Program-made: the position numbers and the translations under genes
Assembly (NCBI GenBank): GCA_963971225.1
Contig: OZ020269.1
Span: forward strand, 12,176,701 to 12,240,700
DNA: 64,000 nt
Origin: Melieria omissa
Taxonomy: Eukaryota > Arthropoda > Insecta > Diptera > Ulidiidae
Reading direction: 5' to 3'
Notes under the pieces: model-generated
Told to the model about the DNA's origin: nothing
Seen by the model: only the letters and a program-made list of their open reading frames with translations
Database searches by the model: none
Part shown: positions 48,861-61,699 of the stretch, one piece after another
Layout of the letters: each line of letters opens with the position of its first letter
Numbering within the stretch: the first letter of the stretch is position 1

Positions 48861-49108
48861 TCTGTTTTAATGGATCTTTAAAAGTCAGTACCCAAAACAT
48901 TAATACTATTTACAAGAGCCAACAATCCCTCTCAGTCTCAGATATAGTAAACGCTTAGGAGAATTTCCTAATGTAATGAAACATGGGATCAACTGGCTTA
49001 AGTGTTGTCCTAGAGATGACAACTTTTACTACCTATCCACCTACATGTCTATAGTATATATTACAGTAATACATCAGTAATATAGATTTTTTCTGTTTTT
49101 CATAAATA

Positions 49109-50416
49109 ACACTTCGTTCAATAATGTGTGTGACTGACACATAGATGGCGGCACTAATACTAAATCAATATTTTTTTTTTGTGAAATTGAAATTGAAATT
49201 GTGAACCTTTTTAGGCTTACTGTCAAAATTATATGTCAATCCGACCATTAGTTTACAAGTTACAGTGCTTTAAGTGACACTACTTTTGAGTTTTCAAAAA
49301 AAATGAATTCAAAGCAATTCCGTGTGCTGATTTATCATTGTTTTTTAATGAAAAAAAATACTGTTCAATGCCAGGAATGGCTTGAAAACCATTATTCGGA
49401 CTCTGCTCCATCAAAAAGAACCATTTGTTATTGGTATGCCGAATTCAAACGTGGTCGTACAGACACCGATGACATTCCATCTGCTGGACGGCCAAATGAC
49501 GCTGTTATTCCGGAAAACGTTGAAAAAACACTGAAAATCATTATGTCCGACCGTAAAGTGAAAGTGGGGGAGATTGCTGACATTCTAAAGATATCAGCAG
49601 GCAGTGTACACACCATAATACACGAACATTTGGTTATGAAAAAGGTGTTTTCGAAATGGGTGCCGCGTTTGCTCACACCGGAGCAAAAACAACAACGAAT
49701 CGATGATTCAAAGAGCTGTTTGGACATGTTTACGCGCAACAAGTCGGAGTTTTTGCGTCGGTACATCACAATGGATGAAACATGGATCCACCATTTCACT
49801 CCAGAGTCAAATCGACAGTCTGCTGAGTGGCATGCAACCGGTGAAAGCCGCCCAAAGCGTCCAAAGGCACAAACATCGGCTGGCAAGGTTATGGCGTCAG
49901 TATTTTGGGATGTGCACGGAATAATATTCATCGACTATCTTGAGAAAGGGAAAACAATCAATAGCGACTATTATATAGCGTTGTTGGAACGTTTGAAAGA
50001 AGAAATCGCGATTAAGCGGCCCCATATGAAGAAGAAAAAAATGTTGTTTCACCAAGACAATGCACCGTGTCACAAGTCGATGAAAACGATGGCAAAAATG
50101 CATGAATTGGGCTTCGAATTGCTTCCTCATCCCCCGTATTCTCCAGATCTGGCCCCCAGCGACTAGTGGCTCTTCGCAGACCTCACAAAGATGCTCCGTG
50201 GTAAGAGATTTGGCTCAAATGATGAAGTAATCGCCGAAACTAACGCCTATTTTGAAGGCAAAGAAAAATCGTTCTACAAAGGCGGTATCGAAAGATTGGA
50301 AAAGCGTTGGAATGATTGTATCTCCCTAAAAGGGGACTATGTTGATGAATAAAAACGAATTTTGGCAAAAAAATGTGTTTTAATTAGTTAGTCACACACA
50401 TTATTGAACGAAGTGT
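49109..50416 (+). mobile_element. Irritans-type mariner, near-complete
   Basis: A 1,308-bp element with perfect 27-bp inverted ends starting ACACTTCGTTCAATAATGTG, flanked by TA at 49107-49108 and 50417-50418. It carries one transposase frame. Length, ends and protein match the irritans subfamily (the Himar1 group). The near-identity to the copy at 63282 argues for recent movement. Confidence 0.95.
49303..50352 (+). pseudogene. Irritans mariner transposase with one stop codon
   Basis: The 349-codon frame starts MNSKQFRVLIYHCFLMKKNT. An N-terminal pair of helix-turn-helix domains (residues ~1-110, with the AGRPND linker) is followed by a DD34D catalytic domain: first Asp in ITMDETW, WVPRLLTPEQK just before it, second in HQDNAPCH, third in SPDLAPSD. 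Immediately after this last Asp, a TAG (50164-50166) replaces what is normally an aromatic codon. The frame then continues WLFADLTKML to the natural TAA at 50350-50352. Everything else looks intact, so this single stop is probably recent. A stop here removes the last ~60 residues, and the product is probably inactive. Confidence 0.93.
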
Positions 50417-50869
50417 TATTTCAGGTGGCAAAAAGTTGTGTACGGAATCACCAAAATTAAATCATATGGGCACTACTGGTCTAATAAAAGGTAGACAAAA
50501 CAACCAATTTAAAAGCAAAGCGGGCGACAATCTGGTGACAAAATACCTCTGTCTGTGGTCCAAGAGTTTCAAAGAGATGAAGCTTTCAGCTTGTAATAAA
50601 GCAGAAAAAAGAGCACAAAACATATTTAATCGCACTGACATGAGCTCTCTTAGTAAATGCTATATTAATACAACAGGATCATATAAGAAACTCATCCATA
50701 TATGTATCTTTCATATAATGGTATGCACTTTTTTTCCAAAACTAAGCGATTGGAATACAAAAGTTGTAATACTTCTCTCTATAAAACAAAGAGTAATTAT
50801 TGCATTGTAAGTCAAATAAAAAATATTTAATTCACAAAAGAAGGAAGTATGTGGTAATGTACATAAGTA

Positions 50870-51260
50870 TTAGTGCTTCAGAGATATTTTTATTTTCATA
50901 AAAACTATTTGAAATGTTCTGGGAATTTTCTAAGAATAAAGTTTCAAAGGATATTTCCAATACCTATTCATCCTGGCGAACGAAAAGATTAAATTTCTTC
51001 AAATTCTAGGGAATTTTCTCCCTGATTTTAAATCCATATTTATATTCTATATTGTGCTTAGTTTTTAAATTTTTTTTTTTAATATTCATATCCCTGAAAT
51101 TTTAATTCAAAATCCTTTATAAAAATTCCTACGTTAAAAAGAAAAACTAAAAATTCAGTTTTACTATTTTTGGCTCCTAGTCTTGCAATTTTTCTTTTTT
51201 TGTATAAATTTGACTATCGCACGATGTAATATTTCTAATAGCTTTTCCGACAAACTTTAG
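50870..51260 (+). repeat. Repeat family C-related copy
   Basis: aataaagtttcaaaggatat, ccaatacctattcatcctgg, tatattctatattgtgctta, cagttttactatttttggctc and tatcgcacgatg line up in order with 54530-54870. Diverged, non-coding. Confidence 0.6.
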
Positions 51261-52349
51261 TGTCAGCTAAACAATTTCACTTCGAATTTACTTGCACTGT
51301 CGCAGCGCATTAAACACTCTAAACGCCTTTAATTTAACGATTCTTTTTCATCACAAATACAAAAATACAACCTCACGCTCCATGAACTGGTTCAAGCTTA
51401 ATTGATTTCCATTACGTGCGACAGCAGCGAAACTCCAAATGGGAGAAGGGGGGAAAAACAAAAGATTGCGCTCGATAAAAAAAAATCCTAAAATATTCTT
51501 CTTCTTCCAAGAAGCATAAAACCATATGAGGCCATTAGGTGCAACATACACACACACATACATAAAACTGAGGGCAAAAACGCAAACATCTTATCGCAAC
51601 GCTTTGACAACAACAATGCATGCAAACCCCTGTTGAATCCGACTTGAACGCATTTTTAACGTCTACAAAGCCAATCAATTGATTCGTCTCGAGTCTCGAG
51701 TGGAAAACTTTCAAGTGCTCGTTCACATCACATCTGACACACTTTTCAATCTGCTAATAGAAATTGTTTTAAATTTAATGAAGCTGCCAGAACGGGCTGA
51801 ACGCTCGAAAGATGTCACATTTTGTGGTGGCGGCCTTTTATGGTTGCATGTGTGTGTGTGTGACTGCGTGAATGTGGTTTAGTTAGGGCGACAGACTTAA
51901 TCGTGACCTCATTATAGCAATGAGCTCGCCTTGCTGCGTAACTATGTATCTCCGCCTCATCAACACCAACACCAACAAAGCAAAATTATGTGCGTGAAAA
52001 AGAGGATTATTAAAGATTTCTGGTTTACTTTCTGTTGTGTACTGTGTACGTGTTTTGTTGGCCTATGTGGCTTCTTCCTCTAGCTGCACCCCTAACCTAA
52101 CCTAACCTTACATTGTCCTTTAGTTTTTACTGCGGCTGGTTGGCGCCACTTGAAGCCTGGCGGAATTTCAGTTTTATGTGTCAGCAAACACGCACGCACA
52201 CACATACAAACGTAAATGTGCTTTTGTGTTGTTTTAACTTCTTTTAATTTCTAACATAACACTGAACAAAAAAATTAATTTTTTTTCCAAAAAAGGGTTT
52301 TGACAACGATTATTGGCAGAGGGGGTCAAAAGAAAATATTCGTGTATCG

Positions 52350-52730
52350 GCTTCCTAAAAATTTACATAGGATTTTTTTAGAGAAGTCAAACTAACTTTT
52401 TGCCATTTCTATGATGAATTCGCATACAAAAACCATGTTTCTTTACATTTTAAGTATATAATGTGTTCAGCAACTTTAGGTAAAATACTACGGTGAACAT
52501 TTTTGTGGAACATTTTAACCCTCTAGCTTCTATTTGTATGGGTCGATTTGACCCTTTCTTCTTAAACTACCAAAAAAGTCCTTTAAAACAGGACTTTTTA
52601 GGGAAGAATATACCACAAAAATATTCGCCATAAAATTATTCTACAGATCTCTGAAGACACCAAAGCTCAGAATCCAACTCAACTACCAGAAACCAGTCCA
52701 AACTTAAGAAGAGTCCTAGTCTGACCAAAC
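52350..52730 (+). repeat. Repeat family B, third copy
   Basis: Matches the units at 24719-25395: ttaaccctctagcttctatt, gggtcgatttgaccc, tcctttaaaacaggactttt and taccacaaaaata in the same order and spacing, about 27 kb away. Confidence 0.8.
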
Positions 52731-54479
52731 CTACGCCAACCTCACTCAATGCTTCATTTCACACACTGTTCAAATATCCTCATCACAAAACTCTTCCAAT
52801 TAGTTTGTTTAAGTTTTGTCACCTTATTTCCATAGTATAATAGTTATTGTTCCTTTCGTTCATCATTTATCATTCAGCGTCGACGACCTTGTTTCCTATG
52901 CGGTTTTATGCAAATTTAATTCAAGCAACAAACACAGACGCATTCGCCGAAAACCGCCTGTTGCTATTTACGTGCAATAAAACATTGCCAGCCCACGCAC
53001 ACAAACACTCACACTCACACACACCCAGCCAAGCAACAAACGACGCCCAAAACGAAAACTGTCTGTCGCTCAGTGGCCGAGTTGTACGTGTCGCATACAC
53101 TGCCGCATATAAAAATGTGAATAAATTAAAAAGCAAAAAAAAGTACAAATGATTCTCATGAATTCTCACACAAAATACCAAAGTTTATTTTTATTTATTT
53201 GTCAAGTGTACTCGTACGTGTCGGCAGCGCCAAAAGTTGCCAGCCGCACTTTGCATGTACGACACGTGCAACCGCGTACGAATTGTACACGTCAGCGTCG
53301 TATTTGCGCCTGAAACTTACGAGCGCACACAAACACACCCAAACCCAACAAATTGTTCACTTTTGTGCCTGCCACGTCATTCATGGGTGTATTGTGGCTG
53401 CATTGCATTGTTGTTGTTGTAGATTTTTCTTTTTTTTTTTTGTTTTGCTGTCTCACACTAAAAGCCGTGTTGGGCTTGGTGATGCTTCAACTTTGTCTCT
53501 GGGGCCTTTTAGTTTTTTGTCCGCTCGAGCATTCAACAAATAACTCAACTCACTGTTGCGTTGCTCAGTGTTGAAGAGGGAGGAAAGAGGAAGGGGAAGA
53601 AAGCAGTGGCCATTAGTTGGCAGCAAACAGACTCAATTTGCTGTCTCGTTAGGCTTTTCAATTCATACTAGTTGGAAGTTTGAGGGCATTCACATCATTT
53701 AATAGAGAACTTTATTATTCGATTTCTAGCTTTACACTCTCAGGGGGCATTTTAATCTGGGAATTGAAAATATAACCTGACTCTGAATACCGCCAAAAGG
53801 ATTGTATTTCTATGTAAATAAACAAACTGTGGGAGGATTTCAATTAGGAACTGTTAGACTGACTTTTATTGCAGTTGATTCTGCACTCCAAGCTAGAAAA
53901 GATATATTTAAATGTATAGAGAAAAAGTTTTGATCGCTTTCAAATAAAGCTAAACATATAAGACATACGTGCGCTGAGGGATTTTGTATTTATTTAAGTG
54001 AGGTTAGATACGAAGTTTGCGTCAAAAAACTCACGCAGACACCTAAGTAAGCGCTTTGCTCAGTCAGGTGAAGGTCTGGAGTTCTTTAGTTCTATTTTGA
54101 ATTGACTAAAGCTCAATGAACTGAAGTATCACTGCAGACGAAACAAACACACAGTAGGATTTCAAAGGATAAAAAACGATTAGCACAAGGAATACAAAAG
54201 TGAAACATTAGGTAGACAAGCTTCAGAGACTAGGGAACAGAAAGAGTGGAGACAAAGGCACAGAAGAAGAAGCAAATCAAGGAATCTTAGGTGAATCAAA
54301 AGATCCCTAAACACAGCACTCATTTGAAAAAAAGCAGTGATTGAACTCTGGTCCAATACTTGGAAAACTATTGGCTTTCAAAACTGATTTGTTGGCAAAC
54401 CCGAATGACAATCATTTTGACTTCTGGCATTAAATTTTTTAAATCTTAAACTAATAAAGTTAGAAGGACGAAATGCAAG

Positions 54480-54870
54480 GATGTAGTGGTGTACGTATTA
54501 GTCCTCATGATATATTTTTTTCAAATATATACATTGGAAATTTCCAAGGATATTCAAGGATAAAGTTTTAAAAGAACATTTTTAATACCTCTTCGTACTT
54601 TTGCACCAAAACATTGAAATTTCTAAGATTCTAAGGATTTGTCTCTTTCATTTGATACCCATATTGTTATTCTCCATTGCGCTCAATTTTTTAAATAATT
54701 TGTTTATATAAACATGTCCTTTAAATTTGAAAGTCCTTTATTTGACCTGACGTCAGAGAGCAAAACTAAAACCGCAGTTTTACTACATTTGGCCCCTAGT
54801 TTTGCAAATATATCGATTTTTTTCGTGTGTTTTGGAATTTTTTGATTTTTGTCGCACGGTGATGTTAGTG
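54480..54870 (+). repeat. Repeat family C-related copy
   Basis: Includes tttccaaggatattcaagga, catttgatacccatattgtt, ctccattgcgctcaattttt, aaaccgcagttttactacat, tttggcccctagttttgcaa and gtcgcacggtgatg. Colinear with 50870-51260 and, in part, with 27250-27530. Confidence 0.6.
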
Positions 54871-55943
54871 GTGAATAAAGTTATCGAGAAAAAGAAACAC
54901 TCAACTGGGCCACTCATCTGTGGAACTCGAACATCATACATCCATCGCATAGATCCTTCGCTTTACAAAAGTGATGGACAAGCTAAATGAGGTCCAGAGG
55001 AATCTGGAATCTCTGGGAAACTGGAAAACAGAATCACCTAGCGGTGGGGCTGACCAGATCTACTTCAAGTAGTTCCAGATCCACGAAATTTCTAGTCAAG
55101 AGAGAGCTATTGCCTCCGGTGGTACAAAAGAGAGTGATCCACATGATTGCGTCCTCGAACACTCCCAACAATATAAGAATAGCAATTCTTTTTCGACAAT
55201 ATAAAGAATGTAGCCGATAGGACTATTCACAGTCTACTAGGCTTCATGAGGATTTTAAACTCTTTCTATGAGTAAGCAGTTTTAAGTTCGATTGAGCCGT
55301 AATGGCCTAAGTGGGCTACAGCTTGGGGCAGCCACTCCTATCTACTCACCTACCAAATATTAGTGGAATCAAGCTTCTCCTCTAATCTGATCTAACTGAT
55401 GTATGAGTGGATTTAAGTATCTAAAACGCTCCCAACATTAAAAGTACTCAACTTAAAAGCACAACTAATCCCAATTACTTCGCAATGTTTACAACGCTCA
55501 GCGGCCAACATTTTACCATAATTTAATTTACTTAAATTTTCGCTACACTTTCATTTCCTGTGTAGAAAATTGAACCGTAAGCGCCCTAACCTCACTCTTA
55601 TGGCACATTATGCTGTTGCCGTGATCCACCAATCCAACAAACAGTCTTTTTCAATTCAAAACTTATTATATACTTATTATATACATTATATATTACAGCT
55701 GCACAATGCCGTTCACCGCACTGCAACGCATTTACTTTTTTCAATTAAGAAACAACAATGAAAAAGTTGAAAAAGACATTGTATGTGTCTTACTTACCAT
55801 CTTTTTTGTAAAAAATTACTTCCAACTTCAGTTCGGTCTTATTCATCAGACTTTTCTCAATTTGCTGTTTGTGTTCCTCTTTTGTTTCCGGCCCGTACAG
55901 GAAATGGCACGAGCATCCTGTTGTCGTTGTTCATGTTTTTAAT

Positions 55944-55944
<1 letters not shown>

Positions 55945-56000
<56 letters not shown>

Positions 56001-56036
56001 GCCGTTGCCGTCGTCGTTGTTGTTGTTGTTGTTGTT
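55945..56036 (+). repeat. GTT trinucleotide microsatellite
   Basis: (GTT)n of about 30 units with a short CCGTTGCCGTCGTC interruption. It makes poly-Val, poly-Leu or, on the minus strand, poly-Asn frames that are not genes. Confidence 0.95.
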
Positions 56037-57779
56037 ATCATTGATATTGTTTTCATTTTCGTTGTCGTTATGGTTGTTGTTGTTGTTGGCATTGGACACG
56101 CAATTGTGCATTGCCAAGTTCAAGTTTGTTTTTACGTTCGTGTTGATGTCGCATAGCAAGGTGAAGAAAGCATTGTTGTAAATATTTTTGTTGTTTTTGT
56201 AATTGTATTCAACAAAACAACAGCAGTGGCAAAATAACACAGGAAGTGCGGAAAATTGAAATAAAAATTTAGTTAAATGCAAAGACATTGCGTGCTTAGC
56301 CAACAGCGTTTGTGTGCGCTACAGTCGGCAGTTTTGATTTTTTTATTTTTTATTTTTTTTACAGTAAACCATTTTACATTATTACAGAATTTAATATAGA
56401 ATTGGTTTTTTATTTTTAATATTTTTTTTTAGTAGTGGGGAAAATATTTTTAACTTCTGGTAATTTTGGTAATTTTATTTATTTTTTAATTCAAAAAAGT
56501 AAATGCTCTTTAGCTTAAAATTGTATTCTCACAAGCCTTCTTATTGTTTTGCCATTGCTGCTGTTTCGCTACGACTTCGCTGTAGCCATTGCCTTACTTA
56601 CCCTTTTGCATTATTTGCGCTCTCGAATATCCTGTCAAATCCACGAAGCCATCCGAACAATAAACAATTGGATTGCCGTTTGCCTGCGCATTTCCGAGCA
56701 CAAAATTTGAATCTGCAAAATTCACAAAAACAAAAAACCAACCATGAACAAATGCGATTAAATGTGCAAATTTTACATTTGAAACAACATTGAAATTCCA
56801 CTTTCACGCTGGACTATACAATTAAAGTGTGCGCCATTTTGTTTAATGTTTTGTTATTTCGCTACTTCGCTGACAATTGCAATCTAAGTACCTGCTGTTA
56901 TTTTTGCTTTGTTGTTGTTTAAAAAAGCTCTTAAAATTTAATGTGTTGTTGCTGATGGAAAATTTTACCATCAGTTGGTTTAATATGCGCATAGAAAAAC
57001 TTTGCCTTTTTTGAATTTTTGAGCATTGGAATTGAATTTCTGAAAGACTCTTAAGCTGGTCACAAATTTGCCAATGAATTAGGCAAAGTTTCTAAAATTG
57101 TATTAAAATTAAATGTCGTAAAATTTATGGAAATGTTAAGCGCTCGTTGCGATGGCGTCGAGACTTTGCGTTTGGTTACTGCGAAATTTAAGTTAGTTTG
57201 GGAATTTAACGAATGTTCTTTAAAGTTTAGTTTAGATATTTCAATCATGTTCATTTTCATGTTTTAAATTGTTTCCATTATCAACAAAATAATTTTCTTA
57301 ACTCAACCAACCTTTCAACTGTCTTTAAAGCGTGAATTGCTACAAACTTTTGTAGCTGTTTTATACCACAACTTTAGAACCTTAAAAAAATTATAAAAAT
57401 GTACCAAAAGTCCTTTAATGATTTGCCAAATTAAGCCAAAACAACGCATCACTAGACAGTCGCAGCAACATCCACACACAGACAGACAAACAGCCAGCAA
57501 CAACACTCACAACTTTGGCACTTCACTCCACTGAGAGCAGTCACAGTACACTTGTAGCTTGCTGGCACATTTTTGTGCAATTCCCTTAAAAGTGCTGTCG
57601 TTTATTTACTTTTATTCGTTTTTTTTATTATTTAGATATTTTGCTTTTTACTTTTTACTCGCACTTTTATTTGTTTTTTTTTCTGTTTTTGTTTCTAATT
57701 TGAAAAACTTGTAACAGCACGTACTGAGCAACTAAAAGAACGACACAGGCGTCACATTTCATGGCATCAGAGACACACG

Positions 57780-58010
57780 TAGAAGATTCAAAATCGAAGG
57801 ATGGGGGTTCTGTGCACAACTTTACAAGTGCCTTGAAAGTAAATAAATAAATAAATAAACTTTTGAGCCCAACACCACTTAAAATCATATAAATTGATAT
57901 TGCAAAATTGAAATCCTGTGTGCATCACTGCATCCAAAATGTTTGAAGCAAACAAATATTTGTGCAAAGTTGAACCCCTGAAACCCCCCTTTGTCACCAC
58001 TATGCGCAAT
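57780..58010 (+). repeat. Interspersed repeat family A, copy
   Basis: Contains cttttgagcccaacaccact, taaaatcatataaattga, aaatcctgtgtgcatcactg and gaacccctgaaacccccct, similar to 38740-38905 and 59080-59200. It is interrupted by (AAAT)n at 57840-57858. Confidence 0.55.
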
Positions 58011-58659
58011 GTTCCACATGTTTGGTTCACACATTGCGACAGACAATCGACTCAAAAAATTGTTGCATTTTAATCACAAATATTTCCGTTGAGTACAAAT
58101 ATTTTCTATTTCATTGATTTTTGTGAGTTGCTTTTAATTTTTGTCTAAGTGCTTTCACTCACTCACACTTGGTCAGTTCATTCAATTGAAAGAATGAAAA
58201 GAGGAAATGGCATTCTTGTTTTTGTGATTGTAACAAAGCAAGTAATGTGAGAGTTTGTGAAAATTGAAATGTTTTTTATTTTCTATAACATTTGTTGCTG
58301 CGTTTGGCCTCACTTTTTTACAATCGCTCTCTTCTATTAAATTGAATTGAAATTGAAACTTTGTCGATTGTGACCAAATGGGTTTTAACTAATTGAGTTC
58401 ACAACAAATAAACAAATAAAATAAATAAAAAATAAAAATAGAGTTTCTTTACAACTTTCTCTATTTTTTAACGACAAGCAAAAACGTAGGTGAAGTGTTA
58501 TTACTGAAAAAACCAACCAGAATTAAAACATTCGAAAGCGGAAATTAACTCTTTCGCTACAGGTTTTTACTGGGCAAAGTACAGTTTTTAAATTTATTAA
58601 ATTTTATTATTATTAATTTATATCAACAACAAAAAAAATTAAATGGAATATTTTCTTTA

Positions 58660-58890
58660 TTAGGTTAGGATAGGTAGGGAAGGGTGTGTGTGCGGCAGGA
58701 CCGCACTTCCACTCGGAGGCCAAACAGGCCCATTGTGAATCCCTTCTTATGGCCTTCCAGAGCTAACCAATAGTCTCAGTCAAGGTGAAACCAGTTCGAC
58801 CTCTTAATGAAGGAGAGCAGATTCGAGATTTTGACCTTCGCCGAGCAAGCGAGGTCTGTCAGGAATCTTGACCCCAAGGTCAATGTTGTT
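58660..58890 (-). repeat. Interspersed repeat family D, copy with TTAGG end
   Basis: The plus strand starts ttaggttagga, then tgcggcaggaccgcacttcc, ctcggaggccaaacaggccc and attgtgaatccctt. The reverse complement matches 59560-59710 (cacaataggcccaacagggc, ctcttagtggaagtgcatac, then cctaacctaacc). A short TTAGG/CCTAA tract ends both copies. Confidence 0.7.
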
Positions 58891-59079
58891 ATTTTTTTGT
58901 TGCTTCTTGTTTCTTTACTATGTAAAGATATATCATTGAAAAAACGTTTATACTTACTTTTTTAACTTTAATATTCAGCTTTTTATTTTTGTATTATTCC
59001 TTAAACTTCAAATTTTTCTAAGGGCTAACAACAAAATTTATTCTTAAAACCATAGAGGGTTCAGATAACTGGCGCACAC

Positions 59080-59200
59080 GCACAGGATCTCATTTGGGTA
59101 CAAATTTTAAGCCGAATACCATATAAAATCGTATTTTGTATCAGCAACTTTTGTGTTTAAGGAAGGGTTTGAAACCCCAAAACCCCCCTGTGTGCGCTTC
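59080..59200 (+). repeat. Interspersed repeat family A, copy
   Basis: gtacaaattttaagccgaat, accatataaaatcgtatttt, aacttttgtgtttaaggaag, ggtttgaaaccccaaaaccc and tgtgcgc match the other family A copies in order. Confidence 0.6.
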
Positions 59201-59479
59201 GACGTCCACAAAGTAGCATGTTGCCATATGGCAACAAAACAAAACTGTGTTTGAACACAGCATATGTAACCCTCAACAACTCTAAAACTCTCTTGTAATG
59301 TTGAAAGCGTAGAAGACTCTGGCTTCTTAGGTTGCTTCCTGGAAAGATGAAAGTCTTTGAAAGCTCAAAATAAATCAATCTTCTTTCTTCAGTGGTGGAG
59401 ACGAGTGGTGGCAGTGAAAACAAATAGATCAACTGCTATGCCATCAGTCGCCCATCACTGCAAGAACAACTGCTCCGGA

Positions 59480-59710
59480 CTCTCGGACCAGGTTCTTCAA
59501 CGAACTTGCGGAAGAAAACTGATCGAAACATTTTTTCGCCAAAATCAAATGATTTCCAAAAGATCCCTTTTAGATCTTCAGAGAAGACAAAAGATAGGAA
59601 GGACACTGAATTCAAAAATAAAGAAAATCACAATAGGCCCAACAGGGCCTCTTAGTGGAAGTGCATACCGCCCACTCCCCTTCTATAACCTAACCTAACC
59701 TAACCTAACC
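59480..59710 (+). repeat. Interspersed repeat family D, copy with CCTAA tract
   Basis: Inverted relative to 58660-58890 (see that entry). It ends in about five copies of CCTAA (59686-59712) followed by degenerate ccttaccttaccta. A 113-codon chance frame covers it. Confidence 0.7.
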
Positions 59711-60518
59711 TTACCTTACCTAACCCTCTCCAGAGACACATCAGTCATCATTTTCAGAGAATCTCCAAGGGGATTTTGTGGGTCCAACCGAATATTCTCC
59801 GAATATTTATTTGTTGCAAAAATTTTGAATGGAAAATATAGATTCAAATGGTATTGGGTCCTAAGTTTATAAAGAGAATTCCCACAAAATGAAATTCTGT
59901 ATGCGCCACTGTGTTCAGATTATTAATTGTTCTTCTAATAAGAAACCCGAAACATTTCTTTGAAAATTTAGCACAAAAAAGACCTTAAAAATCTACCAAT
60001 TACCGTTTAAGTTATTTTTTAAAACTAAAGACTGAATGAAAACAATTAACATATCCGCGAATAAAAATTTTCTCTAAAAACACATAAAAACAATTAAAGG
60101 ATATTTTTGTTGTTGTTTCAAGCACCACAAACCAAACGGAAGTTAAAGAATGGCGAATGCTTTGCCTCAGTGTGAATGTCATTGCAATTCCAGAAAAATC
60201 CACTCTTAATGACAATTTCCAAGTGCCGTCACGTATTCGACTTTACGTGAACCAATTCGAGCGCAATTCAATTGCTAGAGGAAAACAAAAGGAGAATTAA
60301 TGAGAGAGAGACAGAAGAATGAAGAGTAGCGGAAAATGCAGCGCTGTCGGTGTCTGTTTTATGTCAGAAGTATGGAATAGTGAAGCAAAACTGTGACATC
60401 AAAGCCACACAAATAAAATTAGTGTGTCTGTGGGCAGACACACCAAAAAGTGGCAAACAGAATGTGCCAAGAAAAAGTTATAAATGCCAATTAAAAGTTC
60501 ATCAATAGTTGAAAAAGT

Positions 60519-60533
60519 CACACACACACACAC
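60519..60533 (+). repeat. Short CA microsatellite
   Basis: (CA)n of seven units. Confidence 0.85.
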
Positions 60534-61699
60534 TCAGACAAACTGACACCGTTGAGACCACTTGAACAACGAGCTTCTGGAGCTGCTGGACGAACAAGTG
60601 AAGAAACAATGTGGGTTTCTGATGCGGCAAACAATTTGTACACTTTTTCCAAGACATTAAGGCGACATTGCAAACCAATAAAATACTCAAGCCGTTGTAT
60701 GTATGTGTGTATGTGTGTGTGTCAGTGTACTACGCAACAATATTGCGCCAACATTGCACAAAAGCAATAAAGGCGAAATAATTGCAAACTTAATTAGCAA
60801 CGATAACTGTTGCGCCCAATGAATGAAATGAAAGTGCGTTGCCGCCAACGTTGGTTGCAGGCGCAGCCGTCCTCGATTGTGCGCTACGCAAAATTTCACG
60901 TAAAAGCTACATTTGTGTAGCTTTGTGCAGTGTGTGGGCATTGACCTGCGGCCAGGAACGAGCAAATTCATTCAACTGAAAATTTGCACAGAAAAAATTA
61001 TGGAAAATGTAGCCTTTCAGAAGGACGCAAAATTATGCACAGCTGCTGTTGTTGTGGGATTTTTGTTGTTGTCATCTGTTGCCAACGAAACGTCGCACAC
61101 ATGCATGCACGGGTTGGTTGTTGGCTGTTGGTATAATTCTGCTGGTTTTATTGCGGCTATTTTTGGCTTTTTACTGCTAATGTTGTTTTTGTTGTTGTTG
61201 TTGTTTCTCTTATGGCTTCAAGCGCAGCGCCCACAACATCCAATACGCTTCATGCTTTTCAGGTCAATTGCCGGCAGCATTGTTGTGGACACTCATTCGA
61301 CGCTACGATAGTCTGCTTTTAGGCCCCGTAGCCGTTGGCAGTAACGCGTAGTGGATTTTAATGTGATTACAGCAAATGTGCAAATTGTCATTGCGGCCTG
61401 AATAATAATTGCCACGCTGCTCTGAGAAAGTGTGTGTGTAACGATTTGCGTTTAAATTGTTTGCACTTTGTTGATGTTTATGGTTGCAATGTTTAAAGTT
61501 CATTTTATATATTTCTATATTTTTAATTTTGCTGTTATTTTGATTTGATTTTGATTTAAATATTAATTTTAATTTCTATAATTCAAATAAAAACTTAAAA
61601 TCACATTAATTAATTATTAAATTACAATTAAAAAATGTAGTTCAATTAACTTAAATGAAATTAACTTTTATAGTTTGACTATTTTTTCCAATTACTTAA

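Noticed and set aside
55783..56303. Poly-Leu, poly-Val and poly-Asn frames
   Set aside because: These are the three translations of the GTT microsatellite.
59686..59712. Interstitial telomere
   Set aside because: Only about five CCTAA units, at the end of a dispersed repeat, and flies do not use TTAGG telomeres.
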